DNA from: Psettodes erumei
Lineage: Eukaryota; Chordata; Actinopteri; Pleuronectiformes; Psettodidae
Reading direction: 5' to 3'
DNA: 64,000 bases
Assembly: GCA_016785225.1 (NCBI GenBank)
Contig: JAFBJZ010000738.1
Coordinates: 310,001 to 374,000, forward strand
The position numbers and the translations under genes were made by a program. Shown here piece by piece: positions 12,340 to 26,400 of the stretch (positions are counted from its first letter, which is position 1; each line of letters opens with the position of its first letter). Below the pieces are notes generated by a model. It was not told where the DNA came from, did not search any database, and saw only the letters and a program-made list of their open reading frames with translations.

Positions 12340-13677
12340 CACAATCACATTATAATGATTAGTCTAATGTGTTGTTGTTGAAAAACATGTATTACATCAA
12401 TGGAACACAATTGTTTTTCACAGCTCCAAAACTACACTGTGCATTATGTTAAGAGCAGTCAACTGTCTGATTCTCTGTCTGAGGCTTTTATTGCTTGCAC
12501 AACAACCTGTATTAAGACAAATTTGCCTGTTGCGGCCCTATGCTGCTTTAAACCAAATATAACATTACACTTGTGTCATACATATATTTTCAGTCTTGAC
12601 TATTTTGGGGGGATTCAAATATTCTCAAATTTTTCTTGGTGATTTCAGGTGTGGTCACACATCATAAAAGAATTCACAGCATAGAAAACGTGATGTATGG
12701 TTTTGGATGTATCAGTTTAAATTAAAATTATACATATTTAGCAATGATATTATTGCAACCTTTTTTCAAAATCTATCACAGAGGGTTATATGATTAAACA
12801 TATGATTTTAAAATAAATTATGTGAAGAACTAGATAAGTAATGCCATGATTGTTATTGCGTGCAAAATAAAGTCTTATGTCATTTTTTTTTTTTACCTGT
12901 ATAAGAAATGTAAAAAGCAAGTGATACTGAAGATGTCAACAATCATAAAACCAGAGTAAGCTCTGTGTTGATGTGATAGCTGGCAGAGGAAAATCAACAC
13001 AATGCAGAGCAACAGATTACTTCATTACATTGCTACCAGTAAAATTCAGCTGAGATCAAATGACTGTAAACAGTGATTATTTTGCTCATTACAAAAAATT
13101 AGAAAAATAATTCCTGACATTGTTTTATTTTCCTTTTAACTGTCCAACCTCTCTGTCCCATCCTTTCTTCTGCTCCACTATGGTTTAAAAGAGAGATGGG
13201 TTCCTTAATGGTGTCATTTACACAAATTTACTTGATTAAAGTTTCAGTCAGGTAGAATAACTACTATGAAAGTATGTGAGGTGAAAGTCTAAGTAAAACA
13301 TTTATTTTTTACTAAATCTGTCTGTAAAATGTTGCACTTAATATTCCTAAAATACCATTACATAAAATGTGTTAAATATTAAAAACTAATTAAAGTATAC
13401 AATACATAAAGTATACAATTTTATAATGTTTCCCAAAAACAGGACTGCAATCTCTTGAAAAATTAGTCTCTCTGTGATTACAAATGCTATACAATATTTT
13501 TTGAATGTATAAGCCTGCTTGTGCTGTGCAGGATCATCACAGGGGAGAGCATCTGTACTGGGTAGTTAGTTCTTGCATGTTATTACAAAATGGGCAAAAC
13601 TTTAGAAGTCAAATTAGATCTTTCATTGTCATGCCTGGTAATACTGGAATTTGATTTTCATCTGACTTAAAGTGTCC

Positions 13678-15551
13678 TCATATCTCACAGGTGATGGTCT
13701 GGTCACAGCAGTCCCAGTTCAGGAGATCTTGTCCCTGAAACCACAGCTGGATCTCCCTTTGAGCCCCCTCCAGTGAATCACTGGCATGGACCACATTCCT
13801 TTAAATGACCAACATACACGACTAGTTTACCTCCAGGACTCAAACCGCAAACAACCAATAGCTTCACAAGATGCAATATCTGGAAAGTGTCAGTCCGATA
13901 TTTGTTGCTGATACACATAATAAAATGAAATTACACTAGGTTACCTGCTGACATGAAGGCTGAAATCTCCTCTAACTGTGCCTGCCTGGGCCACAGCTGG
14001 GTTAGTATGTCCCACCATGTTACGGGAAGACTGGACTACATTGTGCCCTTCCCACACCTAAACAAAAATGCGCACATACACACAAAACCCCCCCAAGATA
14101 TTCAAGACTTGCAGCAGGTTTACACCTGCCGTACTGTCCACCTGGCATGAATTAGTTTCTAGCAATTATTTTCTCAAACATAACTTTAATGTTTGAAAAC
14201 CTTCTGCAAATGTAGAGATTATTCAAAAAAGGAAAGATGAAAGATGAACCCCTCACCATGACAACCACAGGTCCTGAGGTCATGTAATGTACCAGACTGG
14301 GGTAGAAGGGTTTGGTTGTCAGTGCACAGTAATGCTGAGACAGGAGATCCTCAGTCACCTTCACAGACAGGACAGTCGAAAGTTACACAAACAGAGATGT
14401 TGCACTTCACACTAACATTCGTTTCAGACTTTTATACCTGCATCATTTTCAGGCCGACCAGCTTGAAGCCCCGCTGCTCAAACCGCTGAATTATTTGTCC
14501 TACCAGACGACGCTGAACGCCATCGGGCTTCACAGCGATGAGAGTCCGCTCCCTTACATCTGGAAGACCTTACAGGAGAGACAGCACAACAGAGCAGCTG
14601 ATGTTTACACTCACATACTGCCAATGACAGTACAGTATAAGGAGGAGGACAAATGTACGAGTACAAATATACGAGTTTTTGCAAGGGAAACGCAGATGGA
14701 CTACAGGTATATTATCTATTTAGATGTTTAGACGCAGTTGCGCACTGAACACAAACTGCAACATCACGCACGAGCTAATGAATGACTGCATGCGATCAAT
14801 TGAATACACGCGTGACATGCCACGAGAGGAACTGAGGAAGTGAAGTACGGCGACTGGTTAGCGGCTTGCACGGGACGTTTCGGGTGTTGTGGCTGGATAT
14901 CTGGATGATACTGCGCCTCGCACCCAGAGTGCGCACAGGTTTTGGCCCAATGACGCACGTCGCAGGGCATCGCCGTTTTCTCCATCATCCCTCTTACTCA
15001 CCATGTCGCCACTATCTACTGTGCCTCTAACCTAGTTCCAGTTCATGACCCCATGAGTTTGGCAGCGGAATTTGTTTTCGCAAATAGACCCGTTAAGTTT
15101 GGAACAAATAAACGTTGCGCTCCGGAGGTAAAGTCTCTTAGACACAGTGCCCAGAATGTTTGACAGTAACCTGCTACTTAAATCTCAAATATAGATTCAT
15201 TTCACCATCAAATATTGTAAACAGAGATTTCTTTATATGTTTATCTGTGAATTCCTGAATCAAACATTAATTTCTGGAAGTCTGTCATTCTCACTTTGCG
15301 TTGCATGGAGAAAAGAAAAAGTCGCACAACTCAAGGGCCTGAAAGTCGAGAAGAAAAAGAAAATCGATGGCTCTACTGAGCACTTGGTATAAATCCAGTC
15401 ACTTACTTGATCTGCTCCTGTGGCCAGCAGCTCTTTGTCCATCCAGCAGCGCAGTGGGGAACCCAGACACCAGACTTTTCGAGGTTTCTTGGTTTCTGGA
15501 ATAAAACTGTTGGACAATTCTCTTAAAAACGCACCTCTGCAACATGATCAT
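13678..15551 (-). CDS. nme4: Nucleoside diphosphate kinase 4, mitochondrial (about 203 aa)
   Basis: Five minus-strand exons: 15407-15551, 14438-14568 (or -14559), 14257-14358, 13945-14057 and 13678-13798. Together they give 612 nt (603 with the alternative acceptor). The enzyme moves the gamma-phosphate from NTP to NDP through a phospho-histidine. Core motifs are present: ERTLIAVKPDGVQRRLVG, PFYPSLVHYMTSGPVV, the HTNPA segment, RGDFSLHVSR, and the active-site His in NVVHASDS. HASDSLEGAQREIQLWF is the NME4-type ending rather than NME1/2. Exon 1, whose phase fits exactly, encodes an Arg/Ser-rich, nearly acid-free N-terminus (MIMLQRCVFKRIVQQFYSR) typical of a mitochondrial targeting sequence. 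The start is the first of two adjacent ATGs. The C-terminus after the core (about 20 aa, Cys-containing) is unusual in sequence but similar in length to NME4. Confidence 0.9.
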
Positions 15552-17486
15552 GATTTGAGGTGTTCTGTCAGCCTCAAGGGACAGAAGTCAACCCTGCCCT
15601 GTCAAACCTCACGAGTCATCCCTCTGTCTGTCCCACCTGACTGTCTCTCAGGCTGAAACATACTTTAACTCCAGTGATGCCAGGCGTGTCTGCTGCTTTC
15701 CCCCCATTTATCAATCATTGACCGAGAAAAAAAAAATAATTTATACGGTTGTCTGATTCCATCTTTGAATTTAACAATGAAGACAAACGTTTTAAGTAGC
15801 TCTATTTACCCCTTTTTCTTTTTGTGCAGCCGGTATTCAACAGTGGACTGGTGACTGTGAGTTTAAGAGCCAAACATTGTCCTGCACTTCACTTCCTCGG
15901 ACTAGGCTTTGAAATTTATTCAGGTTTACAACATATACAAACTTTAAAGATGAATGTTAATCACTTCAAAAATGTCCGTCATCACAGTGCAAGAGCGACA
16001 TTTAATAGAAAATGCAAAAAAGGTGTCCCAACTTATGGTCCCTTTTTGGGATTTCTTTTTCTTGGCTCTAATACGGCGGGATCCTACGTTTCCAGAAATG
16101 CAACACAGTGCTGTCATCATTAACACTCCACACGACCGGTCTGCAGAACAGGTTAGGGCTCATTGTGTCAGAGTTGACATCAAACGAGAGTCAGAAGTGT
16201 TCCCCGAGATGAGTGAACCACATGGAGATCTGAGTGAATTCAAGGGACGTTTTCAAGTTTCAACCTCTTACAATCGCTTTCTCTCCATACATATTTTCTT
16301 TAAAGACGTGGGTGGTATATATTTAGCATCAAGATGACATTTTAAGACAAAAAACAAGCTCAAATTAAATTAAGAGAGTCCAACAGTAAAATTCATTAGT
16401 TCTATTCCCCTGTAGCCCTGTAGGCTGTGCTGAGTCACATGAGCCTCCAGTCTGTAAGTCTGTTTTCTATTCAGCAGCCACAAAGCTGAACAAAAAGAGC
16501 AAAGTGAACATCACAACTGGAACACAAATCCGCCTTCAGTCTTTAAAGAGCAGCCGAGGAAAATTTGGTAAGTGTGTAAGCATCTTTATATGAAATGTGA
16601 TGTGATGTGTCACATGCCTACACATAAAGACCTGTGTTTATACTGTCAAGAGGTTTAGCCATTCTGAAAATTACGTGAGTGTCATGCCTACACATAAAGA
16701 TCTTATCCTCCAATTTGATTAAGATCTGCTCCATCTTATTGTGCATGTGCATGTTCTACAAAATGAAAGGCTGGGAGAATTATTTAGCATCTAAGTATAT
16801 GAATTTAACTTTTTCTTTTTTCTAAAAAGATGCAATTGACAAGTGTACAGCGAAACAGTGTGAACATACAGAAGAGTCTTGAATTTCCTAACACAACCGT
16901 TATTCTCACACACTGCTGTAAAATCACAAATTTACAAATACCTGACTTTTACTAAAAAAAAGCACTTTATTTAATCAAGCAGGTTTTCTTTTTTCAAATG
17001 GAATGATATGAAAGATCTTAAGTTGAGAGTCTGTCTCCTTTGGAGATGAAAACAATTTGAAGGCAAAATGAAAAAAAAGCAGACATTTTAAAAACTCAAA
17101 ATGAGTTGAAAGTGCTCAGTCCCTGCCCAGCTTTATTGCAGAGGCGTGGGAAAGAAGGCCTGGCTCAGACTGCTCCAGGTCTGGGCGAAAGCCAACTGCA
17201 GACCAGGTTTACATTTCTCGCCAAATTATCATTGGCAATACATAAGGAGGGCACTGCTTTTTTTAAAAAAATAATAATGCGCCAACCTTCTACAGTAGAA
17301 ATCAAAGAAAAACATCAGCAGCATCCTCAACCTCCAAATACTCAACCATACAATGTGTGTTGTTCCTTCCTATCACTGTGAATAGGCGGAGTGACGCTGA
17401 GCTGGAGCAGGAGTGTCGGGCAAAGTGGTCAGCACAGGCAGTCCTTGAAGATCATTGGTGACATGCGGAGTGATTCAGTCATTGTG
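15552..17486. other. Intergenic region between nme4 start and xpo6 3' end
   Basis: It contains the nme4 promoter and the xpo6 3' untranslated region on the minus strand. Short open frames are present but show no family resemblance or splice support. An 18-bp direct repeat (CATGCCTACACATAAAGA) occurs at 16613-16630 and 16683-16700. Confidence 0.5.
17132..17137 (-). terminator. Probable polyadenylation signal of xpo6
   Basis: AATAAA on the minus strand, about 350 nt past the xpo6 stop codon. Confidence 0.5.
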
Positions 17487-20400
17487 CTATAGCTTGATGG
17501 TGCCAGTGGGCAGGCTACTATTACACAGTCTGTAGTAGCGAAGGTCATTCACCAGGCGCTGCACGCTTTGAGTGAAGGAAGGCAGGTCCTTGAGGAAGAA
17601 GAGACAAGTGGAACAGTGGTTTTAATTTCATCAGTCAGTAGGTTAAAAGGAGGAAGCACGCAACCAGAATTTAACTTTAAATTCAGCATTTAACATTTTC
17701 AAGGCTAAAAAAAATAATTTCATACAGCTTCAGTGTATTACAGTGGCAGCAGATATCAGATGTCTAAACACCTTTTGTCTCGATATAATCCAACATATGC
17801 TCCAACAACCTGTCAAATACGATGCCAAGGTTATGGATTAGGCAAACCATACCTCGCAAAAAATTGATTTTTTTACCTGTTCAAGCTTGAAGTTACGTGC
17901 AAGAACAGCTCGTTGGCTGGTGTCTACCCCCTGGCAGCCATTGAGGAACTCGGGCATGAAGGCCGAGTAGAAGGCATCAAAGTCGACAGAGGCCATGTTG
18001 TAAATAGCGAGGGTGATTTCCTCCTGAAGAAGGTCGTGGCTTTTGTGGAGAAGGACCTGCAGCAGCACGTTGATGAAGTGGAAGAGCATCGAGGTCCGGA
18101 AAAGCTTCTAAAACCACAATAAAAAGAAAAGAATGACAATGGAGTCTGCTGATGGGATATAAAGTCTTGCATCCAAACATCATGTGTGGATGACGGGACG
18201 TGCCTTTATTACAGGTGAATCGTATTTTAATTTTGAATTGAAAGGACAAAACTGCTGTTGATAAAAAACTCAACTTACTCTGTGATACAACTTGTGCTTG
18301 CTGTTGAGCGATTCCAAATAGGAGAGATTCTGCTTGAAGATGTGGATGTCAGGCTGCAGGAAAGACTGTCCAAAAGCCTGAAAAAGATATTTCAGCACAA
18401 GGGAATGAAAATGAATTCCATCTGAAATATATTTATCTATTATTATCATGAATTGAGACAACTCTTGATGAACTCTGAGAAAATACTTCAATTGGGATTT
18501 TATGTTCTGTATGCTCCACAATAAAGTTATAACCAGATGGTAAATTGTTGTTCGCCTGAAAAACAGAGATTAAAAAACAAAAACACAGCCTGGAATTACA
18601 GGTCTATGCAAAAAAGGTATATGATACTAACTGTAGGCACACGCATACACCCACCTGCATGGCAGCTGTGAACTGGGCTTCATTTTCCATGGTATCGTCA
18701 GCAGATCCTCTTTGGACGCTTGTTAAGACTGAAGTTTTAAAGAAGTACCTCCAGTTTTGGTGAAGTATTTGGTATAGTAACTCAAACATCTCTGCCTTGA
18801 CGTCCGGGGAAGACCGCTATCAGAAAGAAACACAATATTTGTACGACTTCCTGCTTGTTAAAATTAATCTAGATTTTAACAAAAAAGTAACGTAACAAAA
18901 AAAAAAATAAAATCCCAGGATGAATATTAACATTGGAAAAGAGACCGCTGACTCACTTCTGCCACCACCGGGTAAACCTGCTCCATGCACAGAGAGAGGA
19001 TGCTCGGTAGGAAGGGCTTGAAAGCCTGACCGGGCTCCTGCACAACCACTTGCAGGATTTTCAGGAACTTCTGTACCACTCTACACCCTGCACTGCCCTC
19101 TTGCAAAATACTGGCCGCCAGCTGTTCCCTGGAGCACATATGAGCGACATGACATTAAGCAAGCGTTAAGAGTGATCGCAGCATCTTCAGTGTATGCCCC
19201 ATGCCATCCATCCGGATAGGATGTAATACAGTGGCTACAACTAATAATCTAGAAGCCGTTGTTTACAAAAAAATGGATGAAACTAAAAGTGTTTTTTACC
19301 TGGTGAACATGCTGAGGAAAGTGTGGATGATCTGTCCCGTGAAGGCGACACCCATCTGGACTCGTAACGCTTGAAACAGCGTCAAAAAGAAAGCCAGCAT
19401 CTCATCCGTTACGTCTGGGAAAGAGAGGTGACAAGTGGGTCAGTCGGATGATCTTTTGTGTCAGAGTTTGTTGATATAATTAAAACGGCTCTCCGATTTT
19501 TCTGACACTGACCTGGTTGCTGAATAAACACTGGGAAAAGGTTGAGAGACACTTGGACAGACTCCTGAAGACTCTGGTAGCAGATTTGACGTGATTTAGT
19601 GGATTCCCCGGAGATGCTGTCCACTATGTCTCTGAGCACAGGCAGGGTTTGTTGGATCATTGTTTTCACTGGAGTAGAAGAAAAAGCCAGAAAACACAAT
19701 TAGAGGAGGGCAAAGAACATCAGGGTGTAATCAGAATCAGAATGATCAGACCAGCAGTAACAAAAGAGACAACAAATGACAGTTAAACGATATACTGACT
19801 CTCGACCAGAGCTGGTTGTCGTGGGGTGATATTCACGGTCCCTCTTAAAATACGATACTCTCGAGTGAGGGCTGCCAGTAGGCTGGCATGGTTGCTGGAC
19901 CGCGTTTGCCACTGCTGCTCACTCTCTGGCAAATTGGGCCACGGGAGCAGGAGCATGTTGGATAAAGCCCGACACACCAACATGTGAGCCTGTATAAGCA
20001 GACACAAACACACACACACACACACACACACACAGTAGTTAGTGTTTCAAGTACTGAGGACATGTCAAGAACTTCAGTCTGAGATTCTTCTTAAAATCCA
20101 CTTAACTGTTTGGTCTGTGTTTTGATTTATTTAAGGAGAATTTTTCAAAAAAATCCAGCCAATAAATTCAGAAATTACTATGCAGCTATATCTGTTTTTT
20201 GCTACCATCTATTTTTATTAAATAGCGACTCATCCAATAAATGAAAAATAAAAGCAACAATCAGTAACCTCTTGAGGAAGTCTGCGGGTCCTACTCTCTG
20301 TAGTAATGAGGTTGAAGATGTTCTGAACAGCTGGCAAAGTGACCAGGAACACAGGCCGCACTGTAGATGTGATGGAAACCATCAGATGGCACACAGAGAG

Positions 20401-23400
20401 CTGCAACTTTTCGGGTACCTAGAGATAAAGACAGACGCCTGTAACCTGCCTGAAATTCACTTGTGAGTGTGTATACAGTAAATGCCTGTAAATTCTTGAC
20501 AGTGGACTTGAACTGCACTGCAGAACTTCCTTTCATGTGGATAAGAGAGAGAAGCTACCTTAGCTGTGATGAGTGGGCTGCTGGCATCTATTGCAGATGT
20601 GATGAGGCTGATGAACTGGCTCTGGTTTTGACTGTGGACTTCACTGTAGAACTGTGCAAGCCAATGGGAGTAGGCTTGCAAAGCAGCGAGGGCCTGTGCA
20701 TGTCTGTAACAAACACAACATCATACCTTTAGAACATGGTGCAATGAAATGCACAAGACGCTTCTTTCTTCTTTAACGGTTCAAATCCATTCTATTTAAA
20801 TAGTGTATTTATGGTCGTATGAAGTTCATTTTTTTTAAGGAATTTCTGCAAAACACAACATTTCGACCGGTCTGCATTTCTATCAAGTCACTCACAGAAA
20901 TAAAATCATTCTGTAATTTCTGTAATACAACAATGCAAACTTCATCAAACAGCCACAGTAACTTCTCAGTGGCTTTTATTCACGCTGTGAAATGTGTGTA
21001 AATTCACACTAACATTGCAACACAAAACTCATATGCACAGTTCCCCTATTTCTTGTTTTTGACACTGGGCTCATAACAGAGCAATATAATCTTGTTATTT
21101 GGAACCATAGAGTCACATGGGTTAAAATTCCCTTTACTGTGATACTCACACATCGATGAGATCTGGCTTGAGCACAGAAGGCACGGCAGTCTCCAGGTCG
21201 TACAGGCTGGTCTGAGAGCTGTAGCAAGTCACTTCAACCAACCTTGAAAGATAAAAGACAAAGGAAAAAAAAAAATCAAGCCAAGTAATTCATCAAAAAA
21301 AAAACAGTGTTAATATGAATTAGTAGTAAATAATCATATAAAACAGGAAGAAATCCATTAAACAGAACACAAACAGAAGCCAATGTCAACTTAAGAGTGA
21401 GCTGAGGTTCATTAATATTGACTGAAGAATGTGCAAGACGAGACGCTTTGGCTAAGTAGCAGCTTGCGGACCTTTCCACCACTGCCAGGGCGTCGCTGAA
21501 ACGTGCAGCAAAAACCTCCCCGATGAAATGCTCAGCCAAGCGTCCAACAGCCTGGAGGAGGGAGCTAAGGTCCCTGAGAGAACAGTGGAGTCGACGGCAG
21601 TCGTTCTCAGCAGTGATATTGAGTCTCCGACCTGAAAGATGACGGATCATTCAAAAGTTTTAAGATATGGGATTAGCAACATTCACTGTGACTGTACCTG
21701 AGACTAAAGACAGAATTTAAAATGATTTGAAAAACGAAAGTAAAGGCCGCTTACTTGTACCAGTGGTCACAATAAACTGCTGCAAACCCATGTACACGTC
21801 CAAATTTTCTTGAAGGACCGGAAACTTGAGATAGAAAGGAAGAATAAGGAGGAGGTTGCCACTGCCACACACTGGGTACGTCGCCACATGTCTTAACATG
21901 CAATAACAAAATCTACATAATCATCACTGACAACAGCAGACACACAAACGCGTAACAATCACAATATGGAGTTGAGCAAAACCCACAGAACCCCCAAGAA
22001 CCTGAGAGCAGGTTTACAAGTTTAACACATGATTCTGCTGTGTTTCATACATAATGAGTTAACTAGTAACCTTGAAGGAAGCAATAAGTATTGTTGCTTT
22101 GGTTGCAGTTTTATGTAACATTACACAATTCATTCTGATAACGATCACAGCCAAATGCTGCAGTATAAGATTCAGGAGTTAGCGTTGCCGCTGAAATGTT
22201 TTCGAAGCTGCAGTGTGCAAAAATGTTTGGTGCTTTCTCTTTTCCACGTCACTGTTGCCTAGCATGTGTCAAGGTAGCACCAACGACGATTACTTACCAA
22301 AGTAGAGAACGCATGGGATGGGAGCAGCTCCATCACCTTGGCAACCACCTCCAGACTCTGACGCAGGTACCTCTGCCACTCTGTCTGTTGCTATAGTTAC
22401 CACACGAGGAACACATTGTCATGAAAGCAAAGTATCTTTTGTAATGATGACATATCTTAAAGGGGGTGACAGACTAATAATCTAACTTTTATTTTAGACT
22501 TCTTGTTGCTACAAGAGAAACACTGAATGTCAGAAGTGAAAAAGGTGCAAATGTAAAATGTCCTTACATCATCATCCAGGGTCTCATCGTCCAGCTCTTC
22601 TAACTGGGCCTGATTGTATCTGAACTGTATGCGATTCAGAACTTCCCTTAGCAGAAGGACTAGGGCGTCTTTGTACCTGTCCACCAATACATGAATATAT
22701 TAACAACGATTTGAAACAGAAGCAGTATAAAATACATAAAAATATGAGATCATTAGTCTAGTTTTGGTTCACTGGGTGTTTAAGAAAAGCAATCATTTCT
22801 CTGAGCCACTTACCTATTCAGGACACTGTCTCTGTCCGCGAGTCGGCTTTTGATTTTGGTTGTTAGAAAATCCAGAAACACACTCCAAATATCCAAACAG
22901 GCAAAGTAACCTTCGTGGGTAGGCTGAAAAATCAATGAGAGGCGAGTTTGCAGGAGATATGCAGAAATCAACACCCTGCGGGGTACGGCACAAACAAATG
23001 GCTGACGAAATCATCGTTACCTGGTTGAAGGTGTACTTGAAAAGCAGGGCAAGAAATTCTACGATTGGGAACTGAGGACTGGACTCAATCCGCCTCAAGT
23101 GAACGCTGACAAACAGGCGCAGAAAATCTGTGAACTTTTCCAAGTAACTGCAAAAAGAAACAGAAAACATCACCAACACGAAACACTGAAGTCACCACAA
23201 ATACCTTGCAGTCACAAGTTACTTCACAGAATGCAGTCTATGCTTCTGATGTAGTGTTTCGCACCGTTGTAAAGCTCTGCAAAGCGCACACAAACACATT
23301 GACTCACAGACTTATCTGTCATGAGACTGCCCTCCAGCCCCCAAGTTTAATTTGTTCCACTACAATGTCCCAACAATTGAACGATGAAAATTTGTTGGTT

Positions 23401-26400
23401 TTTTTTTTACACTTCTCAAAATAACATAAAAGATCTCTAATGTAATGTTGTGTGCCATTGCCTCACTGTAGAGCTGTTCTCAACGCATCGATTCACTCAG
23501 CCCCTCCGTGCCCCTCTCCTCACAAACACATTGTCGATGGACTGCAAATCGTGCCTCATTGTGACACGAGTAAATATGATGAAGTAAAAATACACTCTCT
23601 AGTCTGTAAAGACTTACGCCTACTGTATGCAAACACAGGTGGACTTAGCCATACCTCTCATCAAGTTCCTGTAGGCGGCTCTTGACTGTGTGAGCATTAT
23701 TCTCTCGTGTCAGCCTCTGCAGAAGAAAGAAGGTCTGCTGGAACATGCGCAGCAGGTACTCCTCAAAATCCATCGGCACACAGTTCTTTGACACCAGTTC
23801 GTTAACACAGGTCATGGCGAGGACACCGAGCCGGGCACGATCCACCTTGTTGCCCTCACTCTGGTGTCCGTTTCGTCCTCCGTTGGAAGTGGGCGGCATT
23901 GTCCCGGGGTTGAGCTGCCCGTTAGAAGAGGAGGAGTTGGACGAGATGAAGGATCCCGTCTTGGCTTTTGTCTGAAGATCACAACCGAAACGAGCAAAGC
24001 GGAAAATGGATGCCAGCAGGGTGGGTGTGATGCTTGTGGACAGAGGGATCCAGCTGAACAGGTGGGCCAGACACTCCAAAACGAGACAACAGAGCTGCTG
24101 ACTCTCACTGTCCAGCGCTGCCATGGGCTGGCACAGCAGCTTTGAGTACTGGCTGCCCTGAAACAAACTGCCCAGCAGTTCCACTGATGGATTGAAGAGA
24201 CACAATATGGTCTAATTAAAGCAGAACAACAAACACTTCATACAATGCCTGCTGTAGTCAATGTCGGAGAATTCACTCAAGCAACAACTGTTCCCTGATT
24301 ATAAACACAATATTATTAATCCTTTGCGGTTTTAAGGAAGTAAAGGAAAATTCCCTCACCTCTTTCACCTGAGGTGGGTGAGGGAGGCGGGGTGGAAGTT
24401 ATCACACTGTGCTTGTCCCAATAGGTCTCCAGGATTCCTGTAAAACAACAAGTGACACCAGGTTTCTGTCAGCCCAACTCTACTTTTAGCAGATTTGCCT
24501 GTTTAGCCTGTTGCACCTGAGGTAGTTTTAGCACCGTAGTCTGAAAACTAAATTGGATTTCATCATCCATCATCTTTCCTTCTCATCCCATGCAAAGTGG
24601 CACGTAACACTGTCGCCATACACAGAGAGCATTGTGGGTTCACTCAGACTGCAGCACAGTCACTGTTACATTCACTCATGTGCATGCATCAGTTACCAGA
24701 ACTAGACGGTGCCATGGATTAAACAATAAGAGCATCTCCTTTCTGCATCCTGCCTGCAACCTGCTATTTTGCTACTATACTGAAAGAATGCTTTACAACT
24801 GAGCTACCAGCACCTAAGGGGAAAAAAAAAAACATTTGTATGTTCCTTACCTGTCAGCAGTCCAAGCACCGTCGGTACCTGCTCCAGCAGCAGCTTACGC
24901 AGCTCATCTTTCCTGGCGACACTCAGGTCTTCTCGTGGACATGCAAGTTCCTCCGACGTTGTTTTCAACATCACCAACCCCAACTGAGCCAGAGTTGGGG
25001 ACTGGATCAACTGCAGTACACAACAGATTGACAGTCTATGAAGATAAGAAATGACTGAATTTTGCTCACCACCTATAGGTCCTCCAAAACAGGAGAGATG
25101 CACTTAATAGAGCCTTAAACTGTAGCATCCTCTGTTATGCAGTCATAATACAAATAATCCACTGTCATATACATCATGAGAGTGGGTATTTAGGCTGAAA
25201 ATGACTAACTAAATTGATCAAGGGGACATCAAGCTGCATCAGGGTCTGTTGCATGTGGTTTATCACCTTGGCTGAACTATTTCCTGAGGGAAGTCTAGCA
25301 TTAAATCTATTACTTTCACGCTCATAATCCAGTCCTATACAGTGACAGGGCATTTGTTTTTAAGTGCAACATGTGGAAACAAAAAGAAAAATAGAAGAAA
25401 TACTCTTCAGCACCTAATAATTTTCTCCTGGAGTGTGAACATTCATAACATTCATTGTACCTATGTAGACAGGTCAGTCAGTCATGTAGAAAATCAGCTG
25501 TGGTTTGGAGCTATGCAAATAAAGGCCGTTCACCTCAAATATTGACTGGTGACTCGGGCGCCACTTAATTTTATACGGAAAGGAAACCGATTTCCAATTT
25601 GATGATTCATTGTCTGCAAACACCAAAGCTCCTTTTCAAATCTGTGTTCTACCGAAGAACTCCAACCTTAACCATTGAGCAACAGTGAAATAACAGAGAG
25701 GGAGCAATGCTTATTAAAACTTTAAAACTTGCACAAAATACTTTTTAATAGGATAAATGTCATCAGCAGGGCTTACCTGAAGGGTGTTTGTGAAGAAGTC
25801 ATGGTAGAACATTGGCCAGTCCTGGCGACCAATGTCCACAATGACTTTGCAGAGTTTATTACGGATGAAATAGGGCACGGATTTGTGCTGAGCAAGTAGG
25901 AGTTTGGGCAGACAGCTGCGAATCTCCATCTTGTCCTGTGAAGCAACACCGATCCACATCTTGTTCACCAGGTTCTGAAAGTACAAAGAAACAGTTTGTC
26001 AGAACTGTATCTGAGGGAGGCGACAAATGTATACAAAAAATATTTTGTACTAGTTCTCATTAATTTGCATTATCAGTAATTCCTTTAATTGATTTATCAA
26101 GGTTTTGTTGAATGACACCATATAGTGCCCACTGATAACATTTTTTAAACACCTGTAATGCTACAAATAAAAAAACAAAATCCTACATACTTAGATAACT
26201 GTTACAGAAGGTGAAATATATGTCATCATGGGGTCACAGGATGTTCTGCATTTTACAACTTGCTTTGCAGAATTTAACAAATGAGGCAACAGGAAGACAC
26301 TACACTACACTACATTTCTTTGTGTTCCAATTCATTTTCCAAACTTACTTCAAACACTGTCAGGCTGTACATCATTACATACTCATTCCGAGTATTGGAA

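Larger units (their letters stand above)
12040..13677. other. Convergent 3' flanks of eps8l1 and nme4
   Basis: This holds the 3' untranslated region of eps8l1 to about 12.35 kb and, on the minus strand, that of nme4 (TTTATT, that is AATAAA in sense, at 13301-13306). An ATC trinucleotide repeat sits at 12099-12121. No coding exon is seen. Confidence 0.55.

Noticed and set aside
14764..15003. Minus-strand frames upstream of nme4 exon 2, one Arg-rich and presequence-like
   Set aside because: No donor in the phase needed by exon 2. The exon at 15407-15551 has both the correct phase and a consensus donor.
15954..16337. 127-codon plus-strand frame between nme4 and xpo6
   Set aside because: No domain, no splice context, composition like the flanking non-coding DNA.
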